64,000 nucleotides of DNA, from contig JADJRH010000011.1 of assembly GCA_016712345.1 (NCBI GenBank), forward strand, positions 744,001-808,000, read 5' to 3'. The stretch is from Polyangiaceae bacterium (GTDB lineage: Bacteria > Myxococcota_A > Polyangia > Polyangiales > Polyangiaceae). This document shows, piece after piece, positions 28,587 through 37,506 of this stretch; the first letter of the stretch is position 1; every line of letters begins with the position of its first letter. The notes beneath the pieces were generated by a model. That model ran no database searches. It was not told the origin of the DNA and saw only the letters and a program-made list of their open reading frames with translations. Made by a program: the position numbers and the translations under genes.

Positions 28587-29522
28587 TTACTGCATCGGGT
28601 GAGCCTTAAAGAACTCCCACAACGTTTGACTTGCGTCCACGTCGCGCGAGGTTTTTCCAATGAATCCTTCAGGTAGATATTGATTGCCCCCCGGCCACGT
28701 ATGGCCGCCCTCATTCACCGTAAACAGCTTCACCTCGGCTCCCGCCGAACACCCGGAGGCGGTGGAAAGGGTAAGGGTGGTTCCATCGTTGGGGTCGGCG
28801 TCGGTTGGAGTAGATTGGGTAGGTTCTCCTTGACAGCCGTTGAGCTTGGCCCACGTTTCAAGCGTTTTTACCGCTGAAAGCACCTCCCCCCCTGTGTCGC
28901 TGCCAACAGGGCCTCCCTCGTAAGGCATGAGAGGATCTTCCGTCCCCGCAAAGATCATGACGGGCACGGGGCGCTTGGGTTTGCATGTGTCCACAATGCC
29001 GGTGTACATAAGCCCCGCGACCGGTCCAATGGCCGCCACCTTGTCAGAAAGATCGCACGCCAGACGATAGCTCATCATTGCCCCGTTGGACATTCCTGCC
29101 ACAAAAACGCGCGTTTTATCAGCTCCTTGATTGTTTACAAACTCATCGATCAACGCCGACAAAAACGCCACGTCGTCTATCCCTTTTTCTTGGGCCGGTG
29201 ACCCCGGTCTACCATCTGCCCACGATTTTTCTACTCCATCGGGGTACACAACAATAAACCCCTCCTTATCGGCGAGGGTAGAAAAGTGCGTCAGCTGCTC
29301 CTGTTGCGCGCCCGTCCCCAATCGACCGTGAAGAGCCAGCACCATGGGCCAGGGCTTTTGTGCAGGATCCAGCGACGTTGGCAATCTGTACACATACGTT
29401 CGCTCCACTCCACCGGAGAGCAAACTACCCGTCAGATCACCGGCCGCCGGCTTTGCTTTGCGGCACCCAGCCGCGAGCAACAAGAGTCCGGCAAGTGTTA
29501 TTTGCAGCGTCCGAACGATCAC
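28587..29522 (-). CDS. Secreted esterase of the PHB depolymerase/LpqC family
   Basis: About 311 residues, starting at a GTG near 29522 that follows GGAGGTAA; the next GTG upstream is equally possible. The signal ends with LLLLAAGC, so it is probably a lipoprotein. The alpha/beta-hydrolase core has PMVLALHGRLGTG (oxyanion region), the nucleophile motif GMSNGAMMSYRLACD, FAGTEDPLMPYEGG with the Asp region, and GGHTWPGG with the catalytic His. This set is typical of the LpqC/polyhydroxybutyrate depolymerase/feruloyl esterase group. Extracellular hydrolysis of an ester polymer or aryl ester is likely; the substrate is not determined. It is divergent from the benzoyl-CoA operon. Confidence 0.85.
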   Translation of the reverse strand: MIVRTLQITLAGLLLLAAGCRKAKPAAGDLTGSLLSGGVERTYVYRLPTSLDPAQKPWPMVLALHGRLGTGAQQEQLTHFSTLADKEGFIVVYPDGVEKSWADGRPGSPAQEKGIDDVAFLSALIDEFVNNQGADKTRVFVAGMSNGAMMSYRLACDLSDKVAAIGPVAGLMYTGIVDTCKPKRPVPVMIFAGTEDPLMPYEGGPVGSDTGGEVLSAVKTLETWAKLNGCQGEPTQSTPTDADPNDGTTLTLSTASGCSAGAEVKLFTVNEGGHTWPGGNQYLPEGFIGKTSRDVDASQTLWEFFKAHPMQ

Positions 29523-29834
29523 CACCTTACCTCCGCGCTCAATGCCCACCTGCACTCAATCACACATTTGCGACGGGGAGTAGGGCAACGCAAAAACGCA
29601 ACGCCGGAACCCGTCCGTCGGCTTGTTGGCGCACCGCGGCAGTCAGGTTGGCCGATGCGAACAAACATCCCCACAGGCCGTTAAGAACCGGCGCAACCGG
29701 TTCAGCGGGCGGCGCAATGCGTGCATTCAAAATGCTTCTCAAAACCGAGAAATGAGGCTCTCAACTGTGAGTTCTGGCAAGAACTGTGCGGGCAGTCTCA
29801 TGGCGAGGGACGTGCTTCTTTCATTCCCCGTCGC
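29523..29834. other. Divergent promoter region between esterase and benzoyl-CoA operon
   Basis: About 310 bp without a credible gene. It must hold both promoters. Adjacent short dyads occur at 29760-29784 (listed separately). I see no attributable -35/-10 pair and no gene for a BzdR/BadR-type regulator inside the window. Confidence 0.55.
29760..29784 (+). promoter_or_regulatory. Two adjacent dyads upstream of had, possible operator
   Basis: CTCA-actg-TGAG (29760-29771) is immediately followed by GTTCT-ggca-AGAAC (29771-29784). Both are perfect dyads with 4-nt centres and lie about 50 bp before the had start codon, where an operator would be expected. Arms are only 4 and 5 bp, so chance is possible. 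Confidence 0.3.
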
Positions 29835-30923
29835 ATGGAAAGCTTTGTACTCCGCTCCTGGCAAATGACGCAACCCGGGGCTCCCCTCGTCCGCGCCGAA
29901 CACTCGGTGAGTCAAGGCAGTCTCGCTGATGGCGAGGTTCTCGTCAAAGTCGCGGCCTGCGGTGTATGCCATACCGATCTCGGTTTCTACTATGGTCAGG
30001 TCCGCCCCGGCCGCGCTCTACCGCTCACCCTCGGCCATGAAATTTCAGGAGTGGTCGTTGCCGCGGGCGCGGCCTCCCAAAACATGGTAGGTCGCAAAGT
30101 AATTGTACCGGCCGTTATACCCTGCGGCGCGTGTGATTTGTGTTGGGCAGGCAGGGGCTCCATCTGCCGTTCTCAACTGTTCCCGGGGTCCGACGTTCAG
30201 GGAGGTTTTGCGAGCCATGTGGTTGTCCCCGGCCGCGGCCTCTGCCCCGTAGACGATCGCGCGCTGGCTCACTCCAAACTTGACCTGTCCGATCTGGCCG
30301 TGATTGCCGACGCGGTTTCCACTCCCTACCAAGCGGTGCTCCGATCGGGCCTGATTGCGGGCGACACCGCTGTGATTGTGGGGGCCGGTGGAGTGGGTGG
30401 TTTCGCGGCGCAAATCGCCGCGGCATTGGGCGCCAACGTCATTGCTGTTGATGTCGATCAAGCGCGCCTTGATGCGCTCGCCGAACACGGGGTCAAGTTT
30501 ACCGTCTGCTCCAAAGACAAAGACCCTGGAGCTGTTCGCAAAGCGGTTACAGAAAAGGTCAAAGGGGAAGGGTGGAATCCTTACCTATGGAAGATCTTTG
30601 AAACGTCGGGCCATCCCCGCGGCCAAGAAACAGCATTCACCCTGCTCACCTTCGGAGCGCACCTTTCGGTGGTGGGGTACACGTTGGAAAAGGTCAATCT
30701 GCGCCTTTCCAACCTCATGGCGTTTGACGCCGCCGCCCAAGGTAACTGGGGGTGTTTACCCTCCAACTACCCCGGTGCGCTCAACTTGGTTCTAGAAGGT
30801 AAGGTCAAACTCACCCCGTTTATAGAAAAGCGGCCGATGAGCCAAATCAACGAGACACTGAACGATCTGCACGAAGGTCGAATGCGCCGTCGCCCGGTGC
30901 TTATACCCGACGACGAAGCTTGA
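29835..30923 (+). CDS. had: 6-hydroxycyclohex-1-ene-1-carbonyl-CoA dehydrogenase
   Basis: 362 residues from the ATG at 29835, close to the roughly 368 residues of the Thauera enzyme. Zinc-dependent medium-chain dehydrogenase: catalytic-zinc region CGVCHTDLG with GHE, structural-zinc cluster CGACDLCWAGRGSIC, and Rossmann motif VIVGAGGVGGFAAQIAAALG followed by VIAVDVD. It oxidises the 6-hydroxy compound to 6-oxocyclohex-1-ene-1-carbonyl-CoA with NAD+ in modified beta-oxidation after benzoyl-CoA reduction. The specific assignment rests on its position directly before oah, dch and bcrCBAD. First gene of the operon. Confidence 0.9.
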   Translation: MESFVLRSWQMTQPGAPLVRAEHSVSQGSLADGEVLVKVAACGVCHTDLGFYYGQVRPGRALPLTLGHEISGVVVAAGAASQNMVGRKVIVPAVIPCGACDLCWAGRGSICRSQLFPGSDVQGGFASHVVVPGRGLCPVDDRALAHSKLDLSDLAVIADAVSTPYQAVLRSGLIAGDTAVIVGAGGVGGFAAQIAAALGANVIAVDVDQARLDALAEHGVKFTVCSKDKDPGAVRKAVTEKVKGEGWNPYLWKIFETSGHPRGQETAFTLLTFGAHLSVVGYTLEKVNLRLSNLMAFDAAAQGNWGCLPSNYPGALNLVLEGKVKLTPFIEKRPMSQINETLNDLHEGRMRRRPVLIPDDEA

Positions 30924-30936
30924 GGAGAACGCGACC

Positions 30937-32034
30937 ATGGCACCTTTTGAATTTCACGATCACGACCTTGGACCCGCACCCAGTTCGGGAAAAGTCCTGT
31001 ACGAACTCAAGCCCTGCCATGCCCCGAACGGCAGCGTGGTTGAAAACCTCTACGCCGCATGGATCGTTCTTGATAACCCGAGTCAGTTTAATTCATACAC
31101 CACCGAAATGGTGAAAGACGTCATCCTGTCTTTCCGCAAAGCCTCCAATGCCCGCGACGTGGTTGCCGTGGTGTTTACCGGTGCCGGTGACCGAGCATTC
31201 TGTACCGGTGGAAACACCAAAGAGTACGCAGAATATTACGCGGGTAGACCATCTGAATATGCCCAATACATGCGCCTCTTCAACGACATGGTAACGGGTA
31301 TACTCCAATGCGATAAACCCGTCATTTGCCGTGTTAACGGTATGCGCATCGGCGGTGGTCAAGAAATTGGAATGGCGTGTGACTTTTCCGTTGCGAGCGA
31401 CCTCGCCCAGTTTGGTCAGGCGGGCCCCAAACACGGCTCGGCCCCCGACGGAGGTGCAACAGACTTTCTACCCTTGTTTGTCAGCGTAGAAGCTGCCATG
31501 ACAAGCTGTACCCTCTGCCAACCGTGGACAGCTTACCAAGCCCTCCGGCTCGGCCTCATTACAGAAGCTCTGCCCGCTCTCAATGTCGATGGCAAGTTCA
31601 TCCCAAACCCCACCGTCATTACAGAACAATGGGTAGACGGCGGTCGCATCGTGTTTGGTGAAACCAAAAAAGGTGAAGCGCTCGCCGCCGGAAAAGCGCT
31701 TATGGAAAAGGGCAAACGCGATCTTTCGCTCCTCGATAAGACGGTTGAAAAAATGGTCACCTCCCTCCTCATGACCATGCCCAACTGCACCGCAAAAACA
31801 ATTGAGTCCATTCGCAAACACAAACTCGCCCATTGGGATAAAAACCGCGAAACCAATCGGGCGTGGCTCGCGCTCAACATGATGACAGAGGCCAACGCCG
31901 GCTTCCGAGCGTTTAACGAAGGCACCAAAGAAAGCCGAGAAGCCGACTTCATCGCTCTGCGCCAAAAGCTCGCCGCCGGTGAAACCTGGGGGCCTGAATT
32001 GATCGAGTCTATCCTCCCTCGCAAGCGAACCTGA
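30937..32034 (+). CDS. oah: 6-oxocyclohex-1-ene-1-carbonyl-CoA hydrolase
   Basis: 365 residues (Thauera enzyme about 377), GAGGAG 9 nt upstream. A crotonase-superfamily protein with an N-terminal extension (EFHDHDLGPAPSSGKVLYELKP) characteristic of this group. CoA/oxyanion-hole segments are FCTGGNTKEYAEYYAGRP and NGMRIGGGQEIGMACDF, then GQAGPKHGSAPDGGATDFLP. The enzyme adds water to the ring double bond and hydrolytically opens the ring to 3-hydroxypimelyl-CoA. Lies 13 bp after had and 21 bp before dch. Cytoplasmic. Confidence 0.95.
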   Translation: MAPFEFHDHDLGPAPSSGKVLYELKPCHAPNGSVVENLYAAWIVLDNPSQFNSYTTEMVKDVILSFRKASNARDVVAVVFTGAGDRAFCTGGNTKEYAEYYAGRPSEYAQYMRLFNDMVTGILQCDKPVICRVNGMRIGGGQEIGMACDFSVASDLAQFGQAGPKHGSAPDGGATDFLPLFVSVEAAMTSCTLCQPWTAYQALRLGLITEALPALNVDGKFIPNPTVITEQWVDGGRIVFGETKKGEALAAGKALMEKGKRDLSLLDKTVEKMVTSLLMTMPNCTAKTIESIRKHKLAHWDKNRETNRAWLALNMMTEANAGFRAFNEGTKESREADFIALRQKLAAGETWGPELIESILPRKRT

Positions 32035-32055
32035 CATTCCGTTTTGGAGATGGCC

Positions 32056-32826
32056 ATGGCTGAAACCGGTCCGGTGCTCTGTTCCGTTTCTGAAAACGGG
32101 CAGCTCCTTCGCTTGATTCTCAACGCTCCGAAAGGGAATATCTTAGACAAAACAATGATCGGCGCGCTCGTGGAGGCGCTCACAGAACACAATTCTCCCC
32201 GCCTGAAAGCCATCGTTTTTGAGGGTGCGGGTGCCCATTTCTCCTTTGGCGCAAGCGTGGCCGAGCACCGCAAAGAGGAAGCACCCGCCATGCTCCAAAC
32301 CTTCCATGCCCTGTTTCGGCTCCTTCTGAAAATGGCGGTACCTACCATTGCCGCCGTTCGCGGTCAGTGCAAAGGCGGTGGGCTTGAACTGGCGTCGTAT
32401 TGCACGTGGATCTTTGCGAGCCCCGACGCAGCACTTGGACAACCTGAAATCAAGCTTGCTGTTTTCCCACCCATGGCATCGGTGATCTTACCATGGCGCT
32501 TGGGAGGTGGAGCCGCACTTGACCTCTGCGTTTCGGGCAGAACCCTCTCCGCCGCCGATGCGCACCACCTCGGGCTTGTGTCCGAGGTAAACGAAGATCC
32601 CGAGCGAAAGGCCCTTCTTTTTGCGCGCGAACAGCTCTTTCCTACCTCGGCGTCTTCCCTCCGATTTGCCGAGCGCGCCGCTCGCTCGGGCTTGGCCCGC
32701 GAGTTTGATACAACCCTCCCTCAACTTGAAAAACTTTACGTCGACGAACTCATGGAAACCGCCGACGCCAACGAGGGGATCGCCGCCTTTCTAGAACGGC
32801 GCAAGCCCCTCTTTGGTCAAGGGTAA
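32056..32826 (+). CDS. dch: Cyclohexa-1,5-diene-1-carbonyl-CoA hydratase
   Basis: 256 residues from the ATG at 32056, chosen over in-frame starts at 32044 and 32050 because GGAG at 32045-32048 then has normal spacing. Crotonase fold with the acyl-CoA pocket FEGAGAHFSFGASVAEH and oxyanion segment RGQCKGGGLELASYCTW. Length equals that of the Thauera enzyme (258). It hydrates the dienoyl-CoA product of benzoyl-CoA reductase to 6-hydroxycyclohex-1-ene-1-carbonyl-CoA. Assignment to dch rather than a generic enoyl-CoA hydratase rests on operon position between oah and bcrC. Confidence 0.92.
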   Translation: MAETGPVLCSVSENGQLLRLILNAPKGNILDKTMIGALVEALTEHNSPRLKAIVFEGAGAHFSFGASVAEHRKEEAPAMLQTFHALFRLLLKMAVPTIAAVRGQCKGGGLELASYCTWIFASPDAALGQPEIKLAVFPPMASVILPWRLGGGAALDLCVSGRTLSAADAHHLGLVSEVNEDPERKALLFAREQLFPTSASSLRFAERAARSGLAREFDTTLPQLEKLYVDELMETADANEGIAAFLERRKPLFGQG

Positions 32827-32830
32827 ACCA

Positions 32831-33994
32831 ATGACCCCCGAACAGATCGCAGAAAAGGCCGACGCGCTTTACCATGACCTCGACCTCGGTCGAGTCAAAC
32901 AGTTCCGTGATGAACATCCCGGCGCCAAGGTAATTGGATATCTACCCATTTATGCTCCACGTGAAGTGGTGGATGCCGCCGGCATGTTACCCGTGGGGAT
33001 CACCGGTGGCAGGGGTCAGATTGAGATCATTCGCGGCGACGCATACTTTCAATCGTACATCTGCCAAATCCCTCGGAGCACTATAGAACTGGCGCTTTCA
33101 GGTAGATTTCAACTCATTGACGGCTTTCTCTTCCCATCCACGTGCGACGTCATTCGCAACTTGTCGGGCATGTGGAGAGTGCTCTTTCCTGAAAAATATG
33201 TTCGGTACGTGGACGTTCCTCAAAACTTTGACCCAAAGGTGGGTGGTAAGTTTTTTCGAGGCGAACTAGGTCATCTTCGCGACGATCTTGCCAAGCTCGG
33301 CGGTCGCCCCGTCACCGACGATGATCTGCGCCGGTCCATTGTCAAGTACAACGAAAATCGCAGCGCCGTTTCAGACCTGTTCGCCCTTCGAAACGCGGCT
33401 CCCTGGCGCGCCCTTGCGCTTGAATCGTACCTCGTTCTTTTTGCCGGAAACGTTCTCCCTGTAGAAGAACATACCACTCTCATTCGCGACTATATCGCCG
33501 CTGTCAACGCATCTGACAGGCCCATGCGCGACAATGCGCGAGTTGTCACCATTGGGTCGTTTTGTGAACAACCTCCCCTCGGTCTCATCAAAACGCTTGA
33601 AATGGCGGGTTGTTACATTGTTTGGGACGACATGACGCTCAGCAAGCGCTGGCTTACCCAGGAGATCTCCACAGAGGGAGATCCGCTCACCGCCATCGCG
33701 GAGGCGTTCCTTACCCACTCCCATTCCAACGCCGTTTTGTACGAGCCAAGGCGTGAAAAAGGGGATGCCCTGATGGACATCGTCAGACGCACAAAAGCCG
33801 AAGGGGTGGTGTTTGCAGCACCGAGTTTCTGCGACCCGGCCCTTCTTGAACAACCCATGCTGACTGAAGCGCTCGACCGCGAACAGATCCCGTGGACAGC
33901 GTTTAAATACTCCGAAAACCTGGGTCAGTTTCAGGTCATTCGCGAGCAGGCAGGCACGTTCGCCGATTCTATCAAACTCTGGAGCCCCGCATGA
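32831..33994 (+). CDS. bcrC: Benzoyl-CoA reductase subunit C (ATP-dependent class I)
   Basis: 387 residues from the ATG at 32831 (Thauera BcrC about 386). HgdB/BcrB-C-type fold with VIGYLPIYAPREVVDAAGMLPVGITGG at the N-terminus, the Cys-containing FPSTCDVIRNLSGMW, and GSFCEQPPLGLIK. With BcrB it forms the substrate-reducing module that holds an iron-sulfur cluster and dearomatises benzoyl-CoA with two low-potential electrons. Gene order C-B-A-D is that of the Thauera-type enzyme. Overlaps bcrB by 4 bp. Confidence 0.95.
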   Translation: MTPEQIAEKADALYHDLDLGRVKQFRDEHPGAKVIGYLPIYAPREVVDAAGMLPVGITGGRGQIEIIRGDAYFQSYICQIPRSTIELALSGRFQLIDGFLFPSTCDVIRNLSGMWRVLFPEKYVRYVDVPQNFDPKVGGKFFRGELGHLRDDLAKLGGRPVTDDDLRRSIVKYNENRSAVSDLFALRNAAPWRALALESYLVLFAGNVLPVEEHTTLIRDYIAAVNASDRPMRDNARVVTIGSFCEQPPLGLIKTLEMAGCYIVWDDMTLSKRWLTQEISTEGDPLTAIAEAFLTHSHSNAVLYEPRREKGDALMDIVRRTKAEGVVFAAPSFCDPALLEQPMLTEALDREQIPWTAFKYSENLGQFQVIREQAGTFADSIKLWSPA

Positions 33995-35313
33995 CTACCG
34001 AAAAAGACCGCAGCATGGCCCTGCAAAAAGAAATGATCGCAGGCCATTTTCACGCGCTGTCCAAAGCGGGTGAGTCCAAAAAAAAGGTGGTGTACACATT
34101 TGTTCCAGGCAACCTGACAGAACTGCTTCACGCGTTTGATGTGTTGCCTCTCTACCCAGAAATCAACGCGCTCCAGTCGGGCATGCGCAAGCGCTCCGGC
34201 GGTTTTATCACCGAGGCTGAAAAGCTCGGTCACTCTGAAGACGTGTGCGCTTACGTCAAAAGCGACATTGGTATGCTCAAAGCCGGAAATATCGGCCCTA
34301 CGGGTGAAAAGCTTCCCGAACCTGACTTGCTCCTCCTTTCTTATACGGGTTGTTTCACCTTCCTAAAATGGTTTGAACTGCTCAAGCGTCAGTACAACTG
34401 CCCCATTGCCATGTTGCATGTGCCCTACCAGGGTGATGGGAGTTTCACCCCTGAAATGCGCGACTACGTGGTCAGTCAACTAAAGACGGAGATCATTCCA
34501 AAGCTCGAAGAAGTGACAGGCACAAAATACGACGAAGACAAACTTCGCGCCGCACTCAGGTTGTCCGCCAAAGCGGAAGACGACCTTGTCACCGTGTTGG
34601 AATCGGCCAAAACCAAGCCTTCACCCATCGATGCGTACTTCGGTGGGGTTTATTACATCGGCCCCATGTTCACCGCTTTCCGCGGAACACCGGCCGCTGT
34701 GGAGTATTATCAAACGCTCAAAGAAGAGGTTTTTGCCAGGGCCGCCAAGGGGCTTGGCCCCGTAACCCCAGATGGGCCTATGGGCGCCGAAAAATATCGC
34801 CTCGTTGTGGAAGGTCCACCCAACTGGACATCGTTCCAAGAACTCTGGAAAATGTTCTATGACCAGGGCGCTGTGGTTGTTGCGTCCACGTACACGAAAG
34901 TCGGCGGACTCTACGACATGGGGTTTCGACACGACCCCGATCATCCCCTTGAAACGCTCGCGGACTACTGCGCCGGTTGTTATACAAACCTGAGTTTACC
35001 TCAGCGAATTGACCTGATTGAAAAGTATGTTCACGAGTATCAAGCCGACGGCCTGCTCGTCAACTCGGTAAAAAGCTGCAATAGCTTCTCGTCGGGTCAA
35101 CTCCTTATTCTCCGAGAGATCGAGCGCCGCACCGGATGCGCCGCAGGCTTTATAGAAACCGACTTGGTTGACCCACGCTATTTCTCTGCGGCCAACGTGA
35201 TGAACCGTATTGAGAGCTACCTGCAGATGATTGAACAGCGGAGGCGAGGCGCCGCCCCGGCAAAGGTAGAACGGCACCTTCCCGTGTTGGGTTCAGAAGG
35301 GAGCCTTCCGTGA
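33991..35313 (+). CDS. bcrB: Benzoyl-CoA reductase subunit B
   Basis: 440 residues (Thauera BcrB about 434), beginning in the ATGA overlap with bcrC. The 2-hydroxyglutaryl-CoA dehydratase-like fold is recognised from VYTFVPGNLTELLHAFDVLPLYPE, LLLLSYTGCFTFLKWFE and DGLLVNSVKSCNSFSSGQLL; the cysteines in these motifs are candidate cluster ligands. Partner of BcrC in the catalytic module. Its stop overlaps the GTG start of bcrA. Confidence 0.95.
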   Translation: MTTEKDRSMALQKEMIAGHFHALSKAGESKKKVVYTFVPGNLTELLHAFDVLPLYPEINALQSGMRKRSGGFITEAEKLGHSEDVCAYVKSDIGMLKAGNIGPTGEKLPEPDLLLLSYTGCFTFLKWFELLKRQYNCPIAMLHVPYQGDGSFTPEMRDYVVSQLKTEIIPKLEEVTGTKYDEDKLRAALRLSAKAEDDLVTVLESAKTKPSPIDAYFGGVYYIGPMFTAFRGTPAAVEYYQTLKEEVFARAAKGLGPVTPDGPMGAEKYRLVVEGPPNWTSFQELWKMFYDQGAVVVASTYTKVGGLYDMGFRHDPDHPLETLADYCAGCYTNLSLPQRIDLIEKYVHEYQADGLLVNSVKSCNSFSSGQLLILREIERRTGCAAGFIETDLVDPRYFSAANVMNRIESYLQMIEQRRRGAAPAKVERHLPVLGSEGSLP

Positions 35314-36617
35314 AAACCTACCTCGGAATTGACCTGGGCTCCACCACCACCAAAGCAGTGCTGCTCGACGAAAACGCCCACGTGCTCGGGCGTGGTATCA
35401 CCAACAGTCGATCCAACTACGACCTTGCCGCCGACATCGCCCGCGACGAAGCATTTATCGGGGCGCGGTTTGCTCTCATTGAAAGAGATCTGACAAGCTT
35501 TTCAGATGCCGAGTCGGCAGGTAGATTCAAAAAACGCCTGCTCCACTCGTTTCGCCGCCAACAGCAGCTTTCTCAAGTTCAAAAGCTGCGGGAAGAGGCA
35601 GAAAAAGAGGCCAAAAACCCTCGATTTGGATCAAACGCTCCAAAGGTTGCGGCCCGCCTTCAAACAATCTTTGACACCATGGAAGACCAGGTAAAAAAGC
35701 CTCGCCTGACGGGTGGAAAAAAGAGCGACTTCTTCAGGGACCAAGCGTCGAGCGACTACAGTCGACTCGCGGAACAACTCGCGTCGGGCGATGTTTCGTT
35801 TGAAGACCTGATGAGCGTTTTTGATAAAGCCATCATCGCCGTTGAAAACGAAAGGATGGACCTTACCTTTGAAGGAAACATCCGCGCCGCCCTCTCCCAA
35901 AGCCTTGAAAACGAGGCCGACTCGATCAAGGCAGGCCTCACGGAGGTGGTCACAAAGGCATCTTCCACCCCAATTGAAGCCGTCAAGTCCATCGGCACCG
36001 GGTATGGTCGTCAGCGCCTACCCTTTCCCAAAGAAAACATCCGCTCCGAAATTCTGTGTCACGGCCTCGGCGCGCACGTGATCTTCCCCAACACCGCTAC
36101 AGTTTTGGATATCGGAGGTCAAGATACAAAAGCCATTCAGGTGGATCAAAATGGCATTGTCACAAGCTTTCAAATGAATGATCGCTGCGCGGCGGGCTGC
36201 GGTCGTTACCTTGGATACATTGCCGATGAAATGAACCTCGGTGTACACGAACTTGGTCCCATGGCGCTCACCTCTCAACGCCATGTCAAAATCAACTCGA
36301 CTTGTACAGTGTTTGCCGGGGCCGAACTGCGCGATCGGCTGACAATGGGTCAACGAAGGGAAGACATCTTGGCGGGGTTGCACCGCGCCATCATCCTCCG
36401 CGCCATGGCGCTTCTCGCTCGATCCGGCGGGATTTCCAACGAGTTTACCTTTACAGGCGGAGTGGCAAACAACGCGGCGGCGGTCCTTGCCCTTCGCAAA
36501 CTGGTAGAAGAAAACTACGGCGATCGAACCATCAACATCTCGCCTGACTCCATTTATACCGGTGCCCTTGGCGCGGCGCTTTTCGCCCGGCGCGCCGCTC
36601 AGGCAGAAAGCGTTTGA
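35310..36617 (+). CDS. bcrA: Benzoyl-CoA reductase subunit A (ATPase/electron activator)
   Basis: 435 residues, GTG start overlapping the bcrB stop (GTGA). BadF/BcrA ASKHA-type ATPase: phosphate-1 loop GIDLGSTTTKAVLLD, second motif VLDIGGQDTKAIQVD, and the 4Fe-4S ligand region DRCAAGCGRYLGYIADEM. It carries the roughly 120-residue charged insertion between the first two motifs (residues about 60-200) that makes Thauera-type BcrA longer (436) than Azoarcus BzdQ. With BcrD it couples hydrolysis of ATP to electron transfer towards BcrBC. Confidence 0.95.
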   Translation: MKTYLGIDLGSTTTKAVLLDENAHVLGRGITNSRSNYDLAADIARDEAFIGARFALIERDLTSFSDAESAGRFKKRLLHSFRRQQQLSQVQKLREEAEKEAKNPRFGSNAPKVAARLQTIFDTMEDQVKKPRLTGGKKSDFFRDQASSDYSRLAEQLASGDVSFEDLMSVFDKAIIAVENERMDLTFEGNIRAALSQSLENEADSIKAGLTEVVTKASSTPIEAVKSIGTGYGRQRLPFPKENIRSEILCHGLGAHVIFPNTATVLDIGGQDTKAIQVDQNGIVTSFQMNDRCAAGCGRYLGYIADEMNLGVHELGPMALTSQRHVKINSTCTVFAGAELRDRLTMGQRREDILAGLHRAIILRAMALLARSGGISNEFTFTGGVANNAAAVLALRKLVEENYGDRTINISPDSIYTGALGAALFARRAAQAESV

Positions 36618-36627
36618 GGAGGCCGTC

Positions 36628-37506
36628 ATGGTGATCACAACCGGTGTGGATATCGGTTCCAGTGCCGTCAAAGTGGCGGTTTTGCAGAGCCCCAAAGGCA
36701 GCGGTCGCGAACGTGCGGGTACGCGGGTGCTCGCCAAAGTGGTTGAACGAAACCGCCGCCGCGATGCCCGTCAGGTCATTGAACTTGCGTACGATCGCGC
36801 CCTGTCAGAAGCCAATCTTCCCCGTGAAAAAGTGGACTATGTGGCCACCACAGGCGAGGGTGAACTGGTAGAATTTCGGACCGGACATTTTTATGGAATG
36901 ACGGCCCACGCCCGCGGAGCCATTTTTCTCGACCCGGCGGCGCGAGCGGCTCTTGATGTGGGGGCGCTCCATGCCCGCGCGATCAAACTCGACGCCCGCG
37001 CCAAAGTGCTCGACTACCGCATGACAAGTCAATGTGCGTCGGGCACGGGTCAGTTTCTCGAAAACATCGCCCGATACTTGGGCGTCACGCTCGAAGAGAT
37101 CGGTACACTTTCCCAAGAGGGTAAAACCCCCGAAAAAGTGTCGGGCATCTGCGCCGTGCTCGCTGAAACCGACGTGATCAACATGGTATCGCGAGGCATC
37201 AGTACAGCGAATATTCTACGCGGCATTCACGAATCTATGGCGGCCGGCTTCGCCAAATTGCTCCGCTCAAGCAAGGTGGAAGGAGTGGTTCTCGTCACCG
37301 GCGGCTTGTCCGCCGATACCGGTTTGGCTGCATGCCTGAACGACGCGCTCCACAAACAGGGAGCCTCAAAGCTCGACGTGCGTACACATCCCGATGCCAT
37401 TTATGCCGGAGCAATCGGCGCCGCGCTTTGGGGAGCGTACCGGTTTGAAAAATTGGCTTTTACGCCCGGCCTCGCCGACATTCAAAAAGAGGAGCATCTG
37501 CCGTGA
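36628..37506 (+). CDS. bcrD: Benzoyl-CoA reductase subunit D (ATPase/electron activator)
   Basis: 292 residues from the ATG at 36628, preceded by GAGGAGG; the open frame extends upstream inside bcrA but without conserved sequence. ASKHA motifs TGVDIGSSAVKVAVL and VLVTGGLSADTGLAACL, plus the bridging 4Fe-4S cysteine region TSQCASGTGQFLENIARYLG and SGICAVLAETDVIN. Size is near that of Thauera BcrD (282). Forms the ATP-hydrolysing A-D heterodimer. Overlaps the next gene by 4 bp. Confidence 0.95.
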   Translation: MVITTGVDIGSSAVKVAVLQSPKGSGRERAGTRVLAKVVERNRRRDARQVIELAYDRALSEANLPREKVDYVATTGEGELVEFRTGHFYGMTAHARGAIFLDPAARAALDVGALHARAIKLDARAKVLDYRMTSQCASGTGQFLENIARYLGVTLEEIGTLSQEGKTPEKVSGICAVLAETDVINMVSRGISTANILRGIHESMAAGFAKLLRSSKVEGVVLVTGGLSADTGLAACLNDALHKQGASKLDVRTHPDAIYAGAIGAALWGAYRFEKLAFTPGLADIQKEEHLP